A stretch of DNA of 64,000 bases. It comes from CBDBIG01 sp965205845 [NCBI: bacterium]. GTDB taxonomy: Bacteria > SAR324. The DNA is taken from contig CBDBIG010000002.1 of NCBI GenBank assembly GCA_965205845.1, positions 434,001 to 498,000 of the forward strand, read 5' to 3'. Of the stretch, positions 17,735 through 26,200 are shown piece after piece (positions within the stretch are counted from its first letter, which is position 1; every line of letters begins with the position of its first letter). Made by a program: the position numbers and the translations under genes. A model generated the notes under the pieces. It was not told where the DNA came from, ran no database searches, and was given only the letters and a program-made list of their open reading frames with translations.

Positions 17735-20700
17735 TTATTCAATGCGAATCGAGGGGCCAGGGCTCATGCGCATCGATGTTGGGTCACTATTTGCCATACT
17801 CACCACCGATGAAACATCTATAATGAGGCCCACGTGACCATCGGCCAAAATACAGCCACCCGAGAGGCCACCCGTATCGATGTCGCTTTGGGTTAAACTT
17901 TTAATCATAGTTTGCTGAATCCCCAACAAATCATCCACCATTAAACCAATTTCACGCCCTGCATAATGGGCAATAATCGTCCACGAATCTGTAATTTTCT
18001 CCGTGGCATTGGGGATCTTAAACACACGGTTTAAGCGATACATGGGAATGTGCTTTTCGCGGACGCGAATAATTTCTCCAAAACCGGCCACTGTATGAAT
18101 GTCTTCGGCGGCAGGGCGGACCACCTCTGAGATTGATAGCACGGGCAAAACAAAGCGCTCCTTGCCCACGGTTACCAACATGCCCTCAATCAGAGCCACC
18201 GTCAAAGGCAGGGCAATCCGAAAAAACGAGCCTTTCCCAGGGGTGGTCGAGGTATAGATTTGACCACGCATATCGTTAATATTTCGCTTCACCACGTCCA
18301 TCCCTACGCCCCTGCCTGAAACCTCGGTCACCTGTTCTCGGGTACTAAAACCTGGCATGAAAATGAGGTTTAGAATATCTTGCTCGCTGAGCACATCTTT
18401 TTCGGAAATAAGCTGCCTGGCAATAGCTTTTTCGCGTACTCTTTGGGCGTCAATTCCAGCACCGTCATCAATAATCTCAATATGGACGCTACCGCCTTGG
18501 TGATAGGCCCGTAAAGTGATCGTACCCGCTGGGTTTTTCCCAGCTTTTATGCGCTCCTCGGGCATTTCGAGCCCATGGTCAACCGAGTTGCGAATCATAT
18601 GGGTTAAGGGGTCGGTGAGTTTATCGACGTAGCCTCGATCAAGTTCGGTTTCACCTCCAGAAGATTCGAAGACCACTTTCTTTTGAGAGCGGCGGCTCAA
18701 GTCGCGAATCAAGCGTGCCATGCGTTGAAACAAGGTCGAGATGGGGACCATGCGAATGGCCGTGCTCAATTCTTGTAACTGGCGAGTGACATTGTGCAAA
18801 GTATGGAATTTTTTAGATGCATCGGTGTCGTCAACCTGAATCCCAGTGTCATTTTGAACCATCATGTTTTCAGCCAACACCAGTTCGCCAATGGTATCAA
18901 TCATTTCTTGAAGGCGTTCTTGGTCAACCCGAATACTCTCACGAACACGCTCATGCCCCATGGTATTTTCAGATTTTTCCGGGGTGTTTTGGGTCTGCGC
19001 TCGAGGTTTTTGCGTAGAGTCAGGTATTTGGGGCGTTTGGGGCGTTTGGGGCGAGGGTATCGCCTGGCCATGTTTGGTGAAATCCCCCTTCATGGCACGC
19101 TCAACGCGGTTCACAAAGGCAGCTGCACTGGGTTCTTGGACGAGCAGGCCACCTTTTGCGAGGGCATCTGCGATATGGAGGCGCAGTTTTTCAAGCATAT
19201 CAACGGCTTCAAACGCAACGTCAAGCACCTCTGGTGTAAGTTCAATCTCCTTGGTTCGCACCATGTCAAACAGGCTTTCTGACACATGCCCCACCTTCCC
19301 CATTTGGGATAATCCCAAAAACCCAGCAACCCCTTTTAGGGAGTGGAAAGCGCGGAAGAGTTCGTTGATTTTCTCTTCATCATCAGGGTTTTTCTCCAAG
19401 CCAAGCAGGGCTGCGTTCCCGCCTTCAAGGTGTTCAGAAGCTTCGGTTAAAAAATCTGCCATCAGACCCGGATCGCCTTGTAAGGGCACAGGAGTCAAAT
19501 CATCCTCCTCAAATATAGGGGATGGTGCTTCCTCAAGGGATGCTGTTGGTACCACCGCTTTTTTAAGGGGTGTGGGGGGGGTATCGTCCCTCGAAAAATC
19601 CCCCTTCATGGCACGCTCAACGCGGTTCACAAAGGCAGCTGCACTGGGTTCTTGGACGAGCAGGCCACCTTTTGCGAGGGCATCTGCGATATGGAGGCGC
19701 AGTTTTTCAAGCATATCAACGGCTTCAAACGCAACGTCAAGCACCTCTGGTGTAAGTTCAATCTCCTTGGTTCGCACCATGTCAAACAGGCTTTCTGACA
19801 CATGCCCCACCTTCCCCATTTGGGATAATCCCAAAAACCCAGCAACCCCTTTTAGGGAGTGGAAAGCGCGGAAGAGTTCGTTGATTTTCTCTTCATCATC
19901 AGGGTTTTTCTCCAAGCCAAGCAGGGCTGCGTTCCCGCCTTCAAGGTGTTCAGAAGCTTCGGTTAAAAAATCTGCCATCAGACCCGGATCGCCTTGTAAG
20001 GGCACAGGAGTCAAATCATCTTCCTCAACTGCTTCGGGCGCGACAGCGACTTCCTCCAAGGGCGGAGCGGGGGGCGGGGCAATGGCCTCGGGCGCAATCC
20101 CTTCCTCAACTGCCTCGGGCGCGGCAGCGACTTCCTCCAAGGGCGGAGCGGGGGGCGGGGCAATGGCCTCGGGCGCAATCCCTTCCTCAACTGCTTCGGG
20201 CGCGGCAGCGACTTCCTCCAAGGGCGGAGCGGGGGGCGGGGCAATGGCCTCGGGCGCAATCCCTTCCTCAACTGCTTCGGGCGCGGCAGCGACTTCCTCC
20301 AAGGGCGGAGCGGGGGGCGGGGCAATGGCCTCGGGCGCAATCCCTTCCTCAACTGCTTCGGGCGCGACAGCGACTTCCTCCAAGGGCGGAGCGGGGGACG
20401 GGGCAATGGCCTCGGGCGCAATCCCTTCCTCAACTGCTTCGGGCGCGACAGCGACTTCCTCCAAGGGCGGAGCGGGGGGCGGGGCAATGGCCTCGGGCGC
20501 AATCCCTTCCTCAACTGCTTCGGGCGCGACAGCGACTTCCTCCAAGGGCGGAGCGGGGGGCGGGGCAATGGCCTCGGGCGCAATCCCTTCCTCAACTGCC
20601 TCGGGCGCGGCAGCGACTTCCTCCAAGGGCGGAGCGGGGGGCGGGGCAATGGCCTCGGGCGCAATCCCTTCCTCAACTGCCTCGGGCGCGACAGCGACTT

Positions 20701-21421
20701 CCTCCAAGGGCGGAGCGGGGGACGAATCTACCGGCGAGTTGGCGACCTCTTTTGCGGGTGCTTCGTCGGTGTTGGTTGGATCTTCTTGGTCGAGGGGATT
20801 CCCTAAAAATGCACTCACCAAGTTCTCAATCGAGAATTCTTTCGGTTCATCGCTGCCTGACTGTTGCTCGCGTGCTTTCTCTTGCCAAGCCAAAATGGCG
20901 GGGCCAAATTCTAACAACTCGCTTGTGGACACAAAAGAAAACATGGAAGCTGGGTTGTAGTTTTCATGAAGCATTTTTTCAGCCTCTTTTGCCTCGCGTT
21001 CATGCTCTTCCTTGATGAGTATTTGGACCGATTCTTCGGCGGCTTCACGAATGAGGGCTTCAAGAGAGGCGGTACTAAAAATCCAGTTTAAATCAGAGAC
21101 TTTGCTCGCGCCATTTTGCAATCCCACACTGGTGCCAATGGCTTGTGCTAAACTGGCAATATGCTCTACCGTCTCTCGCAGTGTGCGAATAAATTGTTCT
21201 CCATACGCTGCATCGGATGACGACAGCACAATCAAAGTCTCATGCAAATTGCCCGAGACATGGGCCATCTCCTCGTACCCAGCAGCAATGGCATCGCGCG
21301 ATAAAGTTTGGGCAAACGCAGATATCCGATTGACAGAATTAGGATCGGTAGCGCGTACTTTTAAAAACGCAGAGGCAATCTCTGCCACTCTCGCCAGCCA
21401 TTTTTCGTTGGTATCCGTCAT
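17735..21421 (-). CDS. cheA: Giant CheA-type histidine kinase with two identical Hpt domains and a repeat linker
   Basis: The 1228-residue kinase has, in order: a helical N-terminal region of unknown fold (1-200); nine 27-residue Ala/Pro/Glu repeats (about 234-462); Hpt1 (about 464-610, His in RAFHSLKGVAGF); Hpt2 (about 637-782), identical to Hpt1; a dimerisation helix pair (RLQEMIDTIGELVLAEN, about 835); an HATPase domain with N box HMIRNSVDHG, DDGAGID and GRGVGMDVV (about 940-1045); and a CheW-like domain to the end. There is no receiver domain, and no CheY gene lies nearby. It heads the co-directional che-protease-sigma cluster. Most CheA proteins are 600-800 residues. Confidence 0.95.
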   Translation of the reverse strand: MTDTNEKWLARVAEIASAFLKVRATDPNSVNRISAFAQTLSRDAIAAGYEEMAHVSGNLHETLIVLSSSDAAYGEQFIRTLRETVEHIASLAQAIGTSVGLQNGASKVSDLNWIFSTASLEALIREAAEESVQILIKEEHEREAKEAEKMLHENYNPASMFSFVSTSELLEFGPAILAWQEKAREQQSGSDEPKEFSIENLVSAFLGNPLDQEDPTNTDEAPAKEVANSPVDSSPAPPLEEVAVAPEAVEEGIAPEAIAPPPAPPLEEVAAAPEAVEEGIAPEAIAPPPAPPLEEVAVAPEAVEEGIAPEAIAPPPAPPLEEVAVAPEAVEEGIAPEAIAPSPAPPLEEVAVAPEAVEEGIAPEAIAPPPAPPLEEVAAAPEAVEEGIAPEAIAPPPAPPLEEVAAAPEAVEEGIAPEAIAPPPAPPLEEVAAAPEAVEEGIAPEAIAPPPAPPLEEVAVAPEAVEEDDLTPVPLQGDPGLMADFLTEASEHLEGGNAALLGLEKNPDDEEKINELFRAFHSLKGVAGFLGLSQMGKVGHVSESLFDMVRTKEIELTPEVLDVAFEAVDMLEKLRLHIADALAKGGLLVQEPSAAAFVNRVERAMKGDFSRDDTPPTPLKKAVVPTASLEEAPSPIFEEDDLTPVPLQGDPGLMADFLTEASEHLEGGNAALLGLEKNPDDEEKINELFRAFHSLKGVAGFLGLSQMGKVGHVSESLFDMVRTKEIELTPEVLDVAFEAVDMLEKLRLHIADALAKGGLLVQEPSAAAFVNRVERAMKGDFTKHGQAIPSPQTPQTPQIPDSTQKPRAQTQNTPEKSENTMGHERVRESIRVDQERLQEMIDTIGELVLAENMMVQNDTGIQVDDTDASKKFHTLHNVTRQLQELSTAIRMVPISTLFQRMARLIRDLSRRSQKKVVFESSGGETELDRGYVDKLTDPLTHMIRNSVDHGLEMPEERIKAGKNPAGTITLRAYHQGGSVHIEIIDDGAGIDAQRVREKAIARQLISEKDVLSEQDILNLIFMPGFSTREQVTEVSGRGVGMDVVKRNINDMRGQIYTSTTPGKGSFFRIALPLTVALIEGMLVTVGKERFVLPVLSISEVVRPAAEDIHTVAGFGEIIRVREKHIPMYRLNRVFKIPNATEKITDSWTIIAHYAGREIGLMVDDLLGIQQTMIKSLTQSDIDTGGLSGGCILADGHVGLIIDVSSVVSMANSDPTSMRMSPGPSIRIE
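19081..20024. repeat. Duplicated Hpt-coding block within cheA
   Basis: About 425 bp at 19081-19508 recurs at 19597-20024, offset by 516 bp (172 codons). I saw no mismatch when reading the two copies, synonymous sites included. This implies very recent duplication or continuing gene conversion. Confidence 0.85.
20035..20720. repeat. Array of 81 bp repeats within cheA
   Basis: Nine in-frame copies encode a 27-residue unit (APPPAPPLEEVAVAPEAVEEGIAPEAI with A/V and P/S variants). The units are nearly identical at the DNA level, so copy number is likely to vary. The array keeps an open frame on the opposite strand too, producing spurious ORFs. Confidence 0.9.
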
Positions 21422-21884
21422 GTGCTAATCTGCTTGTTCGCAAACAGTTCCGTAAATGGGGTAAACAAATTGAAAAAAGAAGATATGGATGTGTACGCCG
21501 GCGGATTTACAAACCACTAGCCAAGAAGATGGCAATGCGATTATAGTGTGCCTGCGTAGTGCGACAGTTTGGCGGTGTGTCCTTCGCTTTCGTCCCTCGC
21601 TTTCGGTGGGTTTGCTTAGGGGTGGCCGTGCACATACCCGGCAAAAAGACATCAAAAACAAGCAGCCAGGGCACCTGTTTTTAAACAAAAGCCGTCTTTT
21701 CACGGCTTTCCTTCACGGCTTTCCTTCACGGCTTTCCTTCACGGCTTTCCTTCACGGCTTTCCTTCACGGCTTTCCTTCACTAAGCAAATTCTGCGCCGA
21801 TTGTTGCGTTTTATAAACAGATACCGACTAGATTGTACACACCCAATCCCCCCATAACACATCATACACACATAGGACTTATCG
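21422..21884. other. Spacer between divergent cheA and the HIBADH-family gene, with a 6 x 13 bp repeat
   Basis: Bases 21701-21780 are six perfect tandem copies of the 13-mer CACGGCTTTCCTT, ending about 100 bases before the next gene's start. The rest of the spacer has no gene that I can support. Promoters for both divergent genes should lie here, but I cannot place them with confidence. Confidence 0.6.
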
Positions 21885-22778
21885 ATGGAACTAGGATTTA
21901 TAGGTTTAGGCAATATGGGCTTGCCGCTTACCCAAAATTTGGCAAAGGCAGGGCACATAGTACACGTTTATGACATTAGCAAGCAAGCTTGCACCAACGC
22001 GCAAAATATTGAAGGGGTGCGTGTTGAAGAAACCACGGCAGATGTTTCGGAGAAGAGCAAGATATTGTTTACCTGCCTGCCCAATGACAACATTGTGAGT
22101 GAGACTTATTTGGGTGAAGAGGGTATTTTGGAAGGGGCGCAAGCGGGTCTTATTACCTGTGATTGCTCCACCGTAAGCCCGGAGACATCCGTGTTGATTC
22201 AACAAAGCATGGCTACGCACCAAATTAGCCATATGGATACCACCATGCTGGGCTCTACCCCTCAGGCTGAAAGAGGCGAGGTTTTTTTTATGATTGGAGG
22301 CAATAAAGAAAGCGTGCCGGCCTTGGAGGTTGTTTTCCCCGCCATTGCAGGCAAATGGGTGTATGTTGGAGCATCGGGTTCAGCCAATCGCATGAAACTT
22401 ATTCACAATTATTTGGCCGCTGCCAATGGTGCCGTGGCTGCCGAAGTGTTAGCCGCCTGCATAGAATGCGGGGTAAGCCCAGAAATATTTCGTCAAGTGG
22501 TTACCCAAGGGGGTGGCATGGCCCACACCACTTTTTTTGCTCGCCGTGTCGAACGCGCACTTGAAGGGGAGTATAGCCCTTTGTTTGCCTTGGAATTGAT
22601 GCAAAAGGATGCAAGGCTGGCCTACGAACTCGCCAACAGTGTCAGCGCACCAGCCAGCGTGCTGGCAAAAACCCTTGGCATATACAACGAGTCATGCGAA
22701 AAAGGGCTGGGGAAAGAAGATTTTTCTGCTGTGATCCGCTTGGCTAAAATGGGCATTAACAAGCCAATTTGCAAGTGA
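21885..22778 (+). CDS. NAD(P)-dependent oxidoreductase of the 3-hydroxyisobutyrate dehydrogenase family
   Basis: This 297-residue protein has the N-terminal Rossmann motif FIGLGNMGLPLTQNLAKAGH and the family's substrate loop (DTTMLGSTPQAERGEVFFMIGG). The catalytic lysine region is GASGSANRMKLIHNYLAAANGA. Family members oxidise 3-hydroxyisobutyrate, tartronate semialdehyde or related beta-hydroxy acids; the substrate here cannot be told from sequence. It is not in an obvious operon and is followed by a repeat array. Confidence 0.88.
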   Translation: MELGFIGLGNMGLPLTQNLAKAGHIVHVYDISKQACTNAQNIEGVRVEETTADVSEKSKILFTCLPNDNIVSETYLGEEGILEGAQAGLITCDCSTVSPETSVLIQQSMATHQISHMDTTMLGSTPQAERGEVFFMIGGNKESVPALEVVFPAIAGKWVYVGASGSANRMKLIHNYLAAANGAVAAEVLAACIECGVSPEIFRQVVTQGGGMAHTTFFARRVERALEGEYSPLFALELMQKDARLAYELANSVSAPASVLAKTLGIYNESCEKGLGKEDFSAVIRLAKMGINKPICK

Positions 22779-22844
22779 TCTGGCTACCGACGGCATTGGT
22801 TAGTTGGGTTGATCTCACAAATGTGTTGTCCTTTGTAGGTGGGC

Positions 22845-23212
22845 GTGGATTGCCGTGGGGGTTCTCGCGGTTGTGTGGGTAAGGACCTTGGGCGTTGCCC
22901 TTTTAAAAATTTTTTGCTCCCACACGCGTAGAAACAGTGGATTGCCGTGGGGGTTCTCGCGGTTGTGTGGGTAAGGACCTTGGGCGTTGCCCTTCTAAAA
23001 ATTTTTTGCTCCCACACGCGTAGAAACAGTGGATTGCCGTGGGGGTTCTCGCGGTTGTGTGGGCAAGGACCTTGGGCGTTGCCCTTCTAAAAATTTTTTG
23101 CTCCCACACGCGTAGAAACAGTGGATTTCCGTGGGGGTTCTCGCGGTTGTGTGGGTAAGGACCTTGGGCGTTGTCCTTCTAAAAATTTTTTGCTCCCACA
23201 CGCGTAGAGGCA
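22845..23212. repeat. Four tandem copies of a 92 bp structured repeat
   Basis: Units start at 22845, 22937, 23029 and 23121 and differ by only a few bases. Each begins GTGGATTGCCGTGGGGG. Each holds a potential outer stem (CGCGGTTGTGTGGG with CCCACACGCG), an inner GGGCGTTGCCC hairpin and the tract AAAAATTTTTTG. Because 92 is not a multiple of three, the array makes several overlapping spurious minus-strand ORFs. There are no spacers, so it is not a CRISPR. It ends about 150 bases before gltX. Confidence 0.9.
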
Positions 23213-23360
23213 CAGGCAAAAATTTAAAATCCGCTTTGGATGGTTAAGCCTTGCAAAGGGGCGTAATGCTCTGGGGGCCCCTTCGGGTGGGTGGTTGAAG
23301 ATAGGTTTATTTTTGCCCGTTGATGGTTTTAAGCATGATGATAAGGTGGATAAAACAACC

Positions 23361-24800
23361 ATGAAAGTTCGCGTTCGCTTTGCCCCCAGTCCCACGGGAT
23401 CGTTGCATGTGGGTGGATTGCGCACGGCCTTGTTTAATTATCTATTTGCCAAGGCGCAAAATGGCAAATTTATTTTACGTATTGAAGACACCGACCAAGA
23501 ACGCCTTGAACCTCACGCCGAAAAAGATATTTTGGACAGCCTTGCCTGGGCAGGTATCGAACCGGATGAAAGCCCGTGCGCAGGGGGACAATATGGACCT
23601 TATCGCCAGTCAGACCGCCTTGCACGCTACGAGCGGGCCGCCCTCTCTCTCATCGAGAAAGGCCATGCTTACCGCTGCTATGCGAGCGCGGAAGAGCTCG
23701 ATCAAATGCGCAAGGCGCAACAAGCAAAACATTTGCCACCAAAATACGATGGTCGCCACCGCAATTTAAACCAAGCAGACCGCGTGCGCTTTGAAAGCGA
23801 AGGGCGCAAGCCCGTCGTGCGTATGCGCATTCCAGATAAAGAAGAGCGCGTGGTGGTCAACGACCTCATTCGAGGCAAAGTCGCGTTTAGTTCCCAACAA
23901 CTTGACGACCAAGTACTGCTCAAGTCTGATGGATTTCCCACTTACCATTTGGCCGTGGTGGTAGACGATGATGCCATGAAAATTAGCCATGTGTTACGCG
24001 CAGAAGAATGGCTCCCTTCCACCCCAAAGCACCTTTATTTGCACCAATGGCTCGACTGCCCCTTGCCCCAGTTTGCTCACTTGCCGCTCTTGCTTAACGC
24101 GGATCGCAGCAAGATGAGTAAGCGTAAAGGGGATTCCTCGGTGATGGATTTTTACAGGCAGGGTTTTTGCCCAGCAGGCTTGGTCAATTTTTTGGCCCTT
24201 TTGGGTTGGAACCCGGGGGATGAACGCGAGGTGTTTTCTTTAGAGCAACTGCCAAAGGTTTTTTCGCTCGAGCGCGTAGGGAAAGCGGGGGCTGTGTTTG
24301 ATAAAGCAAAGCTCCTTTGGTTGAACCAAGCCCATCTTGGCGCCATGCCTTTGAATGCTCTGTTGCCAGCATTACAACGTTTTATTCCGCAAAATGCAGC
24401 GGAGGTTTTGGGTGAGTCCACTTTGCGCATGGTGGTCGCGGGTATCCAAAACCAACTTGGCACCTTATGCGATGCCAGTGCCCACCTGAGCCTTTTTATG
24501 CGTGCCGATGATGCACCTAAGGATCCAGACGCTCTGGAAGTGCTCGCAGCCCCCGAAGCCAAAATGGCACTCCAAGGCTTGCTGGCAGAGTTAGATGCTT
24601 TTCAGGAAGAATGGAGCCAAAATGCCTTTCGTCAGGTAATGAAAGCGACCCAAAAAAAACTGGGAGTGAGGGGCAAAGCCCTGTTTGGCCCCGTGCGTGC
24701 AGCGATTACAGGGAGTGGACAAGGGCCTGATTTGGCCATGATTGCCGACGTATTTGGGCTTGAAAAAATTCAACGGCGGATTACACAGGTTGTTACTTAA
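23361..24800 (+). CDS. gltX: Glutamyl-tRNA synthetase
   Basis: This class I synthetase charges tRNA with glutamate. It starts MKVRVRFAPSPTGSLHVGGLRTALFNY, with the HIGH motif as HVGG (residues 16-19), and carries the KMSKS motif as SKMSKRKGD near residue 250. It has 479 residues, normal for the family. I chose the ATG at 23361, which has AAGGTGG 11 bases upstream; the frame is open to 23295, but those 22 residues are not synthetase-like. Its last roughly 70 bases are duplicated just downstream. Confidence 0.96.
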   Translation: MKVRVRFAPSPTGSLHVGGLRTALFNYLFAKAQNGKFILRIEDTDQERLEPHAEKDILDSLAWAGIEPDESPCAGGQYGPYRQSDRLARYERAALSLIEKGHAYRCYASAEELDQMRKAQQAKHLPPKYDGRHRNLNQADRVRFESEGRKPVVRMRIPDKEERVVVNDLIRGKVAFSSQQLDDQVLLKSDGFPTYHLAVVVDDDAMKISHVLRAEEWLPSTPKHLYLHQWLDCPLPQFAHLPLLLNADRSKMSKRKGDSSVMDFYRQGFCPAGLVNFLALLGWNPGDEREVFSLEQLPKVFSLERVGKAGAVFDKAKLLWLNQAHLGAMPLNALLPALQRFIPQNAAEVLGESTLRMVVAGIQNQLGTLCDASAHLSLFMRADDAPKDPDALEVLAAPEAKMALQGLLAELDAFQEEWSQNAFRQVMKATQKKLGVRGKALFGPVRAAITGSGQGPDLAMIADVFGLEKIQRRITQVVT

Positions 24801-24930
24801 AACATGAATTCCTCTCCTTATTCTCCCTGCACGGATTTGGCCACGATTGCCGACGTGTTTGGGCTTGAAAAAAATTCAACGGCGGATTACACAAGGTGTT
24901 ACTTAAAACATGAATTCCTCTCCTTTTCCT
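24729..24930. repeat. 105 bp tandem duplication across the gltX/DUF805-gene junction
   Basis: Bases 24729-24833 (gltX 3' end plus the sequence ATGAATTCCTCTCCTT) recur at 24834-24930 with a few mismatches and an indel. The first ATGAATTCC (24804) opens a frame that shifts and fails. The second (24910) starts the intact downstream gene. The duplication thus left a remnant gene start and a remnant gltX end. Confidence 0.85.
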
Positions 24931-25296
24931 CCTACAATGGCATCGAGTGTTTGGCAATTTTCGGGTGTGCGTGGGCAGGTCTCGTACCGCGGTTGGTTGT
25001 TGGCCTTGTTTGTGATGCACAGCCTTTTGCTGCTCACGCTCTATGGACTCATTTATATCAGCGTGCAATTGGCGCCTAAGATCCCTGCAGCCCCTGGGGT
25101 GGCATTGATCATGGCTTTCCCCATTCAACTGGCATGGGGTTTTGCGCAATGGCCCATTACGGTCATTCAAGCCCAGCGCTGGAAAGATATTGGGCGCAGT
25201 GGCTGGTTAGCCACCTTGTCTTTAATCCCCTTTTTGGGCTGGATTTTTGCCATTTATCTGTTATTCCCTCAGAGTAAATCGGACCCCGGGGGCTAA
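24910..25296 (+). CDS. DUF805-family membrane protein
   Basis: This 128-residue protein has about four hydrophobic segments. It carries the DUF805 signature as AQRWKDIGRSGWLATLSLIPFLGW, where families usually have R(L/W)xDIGRSGWW. The N-terminus (VWQFSGVRGQVSYRGW) also fits. Function of the family is unknown; it is an inner-membrane protein. It starts 109 bases after gltX at the second copy of a duplicated start region. Confidence 0.75.
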   Translation: MNSSPFPPTMASSVWQFSGVRGQVSYRGWLLALFVMHSLLLLTLYGLIYISVQLAPKIPAAPGVALIMAFPIQLAWGFAQWPITVIQAQRWKDIGRSGWLATLSLIPFLGWIFAIYLLFPQSKSDPGG

Positions 25297-25482
25297 AAAA
25301 TGTGTGCCAGTCGTGGGATGCGTACCATGAGGAATGAAGGCATCCATGGCAACAATGATGTTCTCCATGCTGGGTTTTCGATGAGGCATTTTTAAACAGG
25401 CATCCATAAAGGGCATTTCGATGGCTCTTTTTTTGAGCATTACAAGCGGGTATTCACTCCCCATTTTGACGGATTTTTTCTT

Positions 25483-26181
25483 ATGACACCCCCCCCACAA
25501 GAAACCCTTGTACTAATTGGTGGTTCAGGCCCTCAAGGGCGGGGTTTAGCCTTGCGCTTTGCCTTGGCTGGAATCAAGGTTTACCTAGGGTCACGCAGCG
25601 CAGAACGTGGCCAAGAAACCGCCGCCAACCTCAACCAAATCCTTACCCAGTTCGAGCGACCTTTTAGGGCATTAGAAGGAGGGGAAAACGAGATATTGTG
25701 TCATCAAGCCAGCCAACTATGGCTGGTGCTGCCTTTTGAGCAAGCAGCGGCGAACTTGCGCAAACTCACGCCCAAATTGGATAAAAATGCGGTGGTGGTC
25801 GATGTGACGGTACCGCTTGAATTTCATCCTACAGGTGTGCGCTATGCCCCACCTGCACAAGGGTCGGGATCGCAGTATTTGCGACAACGCGCCATGCCAA
25901 ATCATCTTCCTTTGTGTGGGGCGGCTAAAACCATCCCAGCCCATGTGCTTGAAAACATTCAAATGGACTTAAATTGTGACAGCTTTGTGTATGGCGATAA
26001 CAAGGAGGCACGGCTGCGGGTACGAAGCGTGCTGGCAAAAATTACGGGGTTGCGCCCATTGGATGCAGGCGGTTTAGCCTTTGCCCCTGTGGTAGAAGGT
26101 ATGACGGCCTTGTTGATTCGCCTCAATCGCCTGCATAAAAGCCGGAGTGGATGTTTTTATATCCAAGGATTAGGCAAATAA
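25483..26181 (+). CDS. npdG: NADPH-dependent F420 reductase
   Basis: This enzyme moves hydride between NADP(H) and coenzyme F420. The 232-residue product starts with a dinucleotide motif LIGGSGPQGRGLALRFALAG and YLGSRSAERG for NADP selectivity. The VVVDVTVPLEF and CGAAKTIPAHVL segments and the C-terminal DAGGLAFAPVVEGMTALLIRLN are typical of this family. It is the first gene of a run with cofD (19 bases downstream) and cofC. No Shine-Dalgarno is visible. The assignment is reinforced by the neighbours. Confidence 0.88.
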   Translation: MTPPPQETLVLIGGSGPQGRGLALRFALAGIKVYLGSRSAERGQETAANLNQILTQFERPFRALEGGENEILCHQASQLWLVLPFEQAAANLRKLTPKLDKNAVVVDVTVPLEFHPTGVRYAPPAQGSGSQYLRQRAMPNHLPLCGAAKTIPAHVLENIQMDLNCDSFVYGDNKEARLRVRSVLAKITGLRPLDAGGLAFAPVVEGMTALLIRLNRLHKSRSGCFYIQGLGK

Positions 26182-26200
26182 ATTTGGTGCCTATTAGCGT

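Noticed and set aside
20011-20676. Minus-strand Arg/Pro/Leu-rich frame in the cheA repeat array
   Set aside because: It is a frame-shifted reading of the same 81 bp repeats.
18960-20960. 666-codon plus-strand open frame antisense to cheA
   Set aside because: It exists because the in-frame Ala/Pro/Glu and Hpt repeats keep the opposite strand free of stops. The product is low-complexity Ser/Ala/Gly and cheA is unmistakable.
22845-23212. Possible CRISPR array
   Set aside because: The 92 bp units abut directly, have no unique spacers, and no cas gene is in the window. The 73 bp array at 55617 was rejected for the same reason.
22784-23425. Four overlapping minus-strand frames of similar sequence upstream of gltX
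   Set aside because: They are the 92 bp repeat read in three phases. The unit is not a multiple of three and no frame is preferred.
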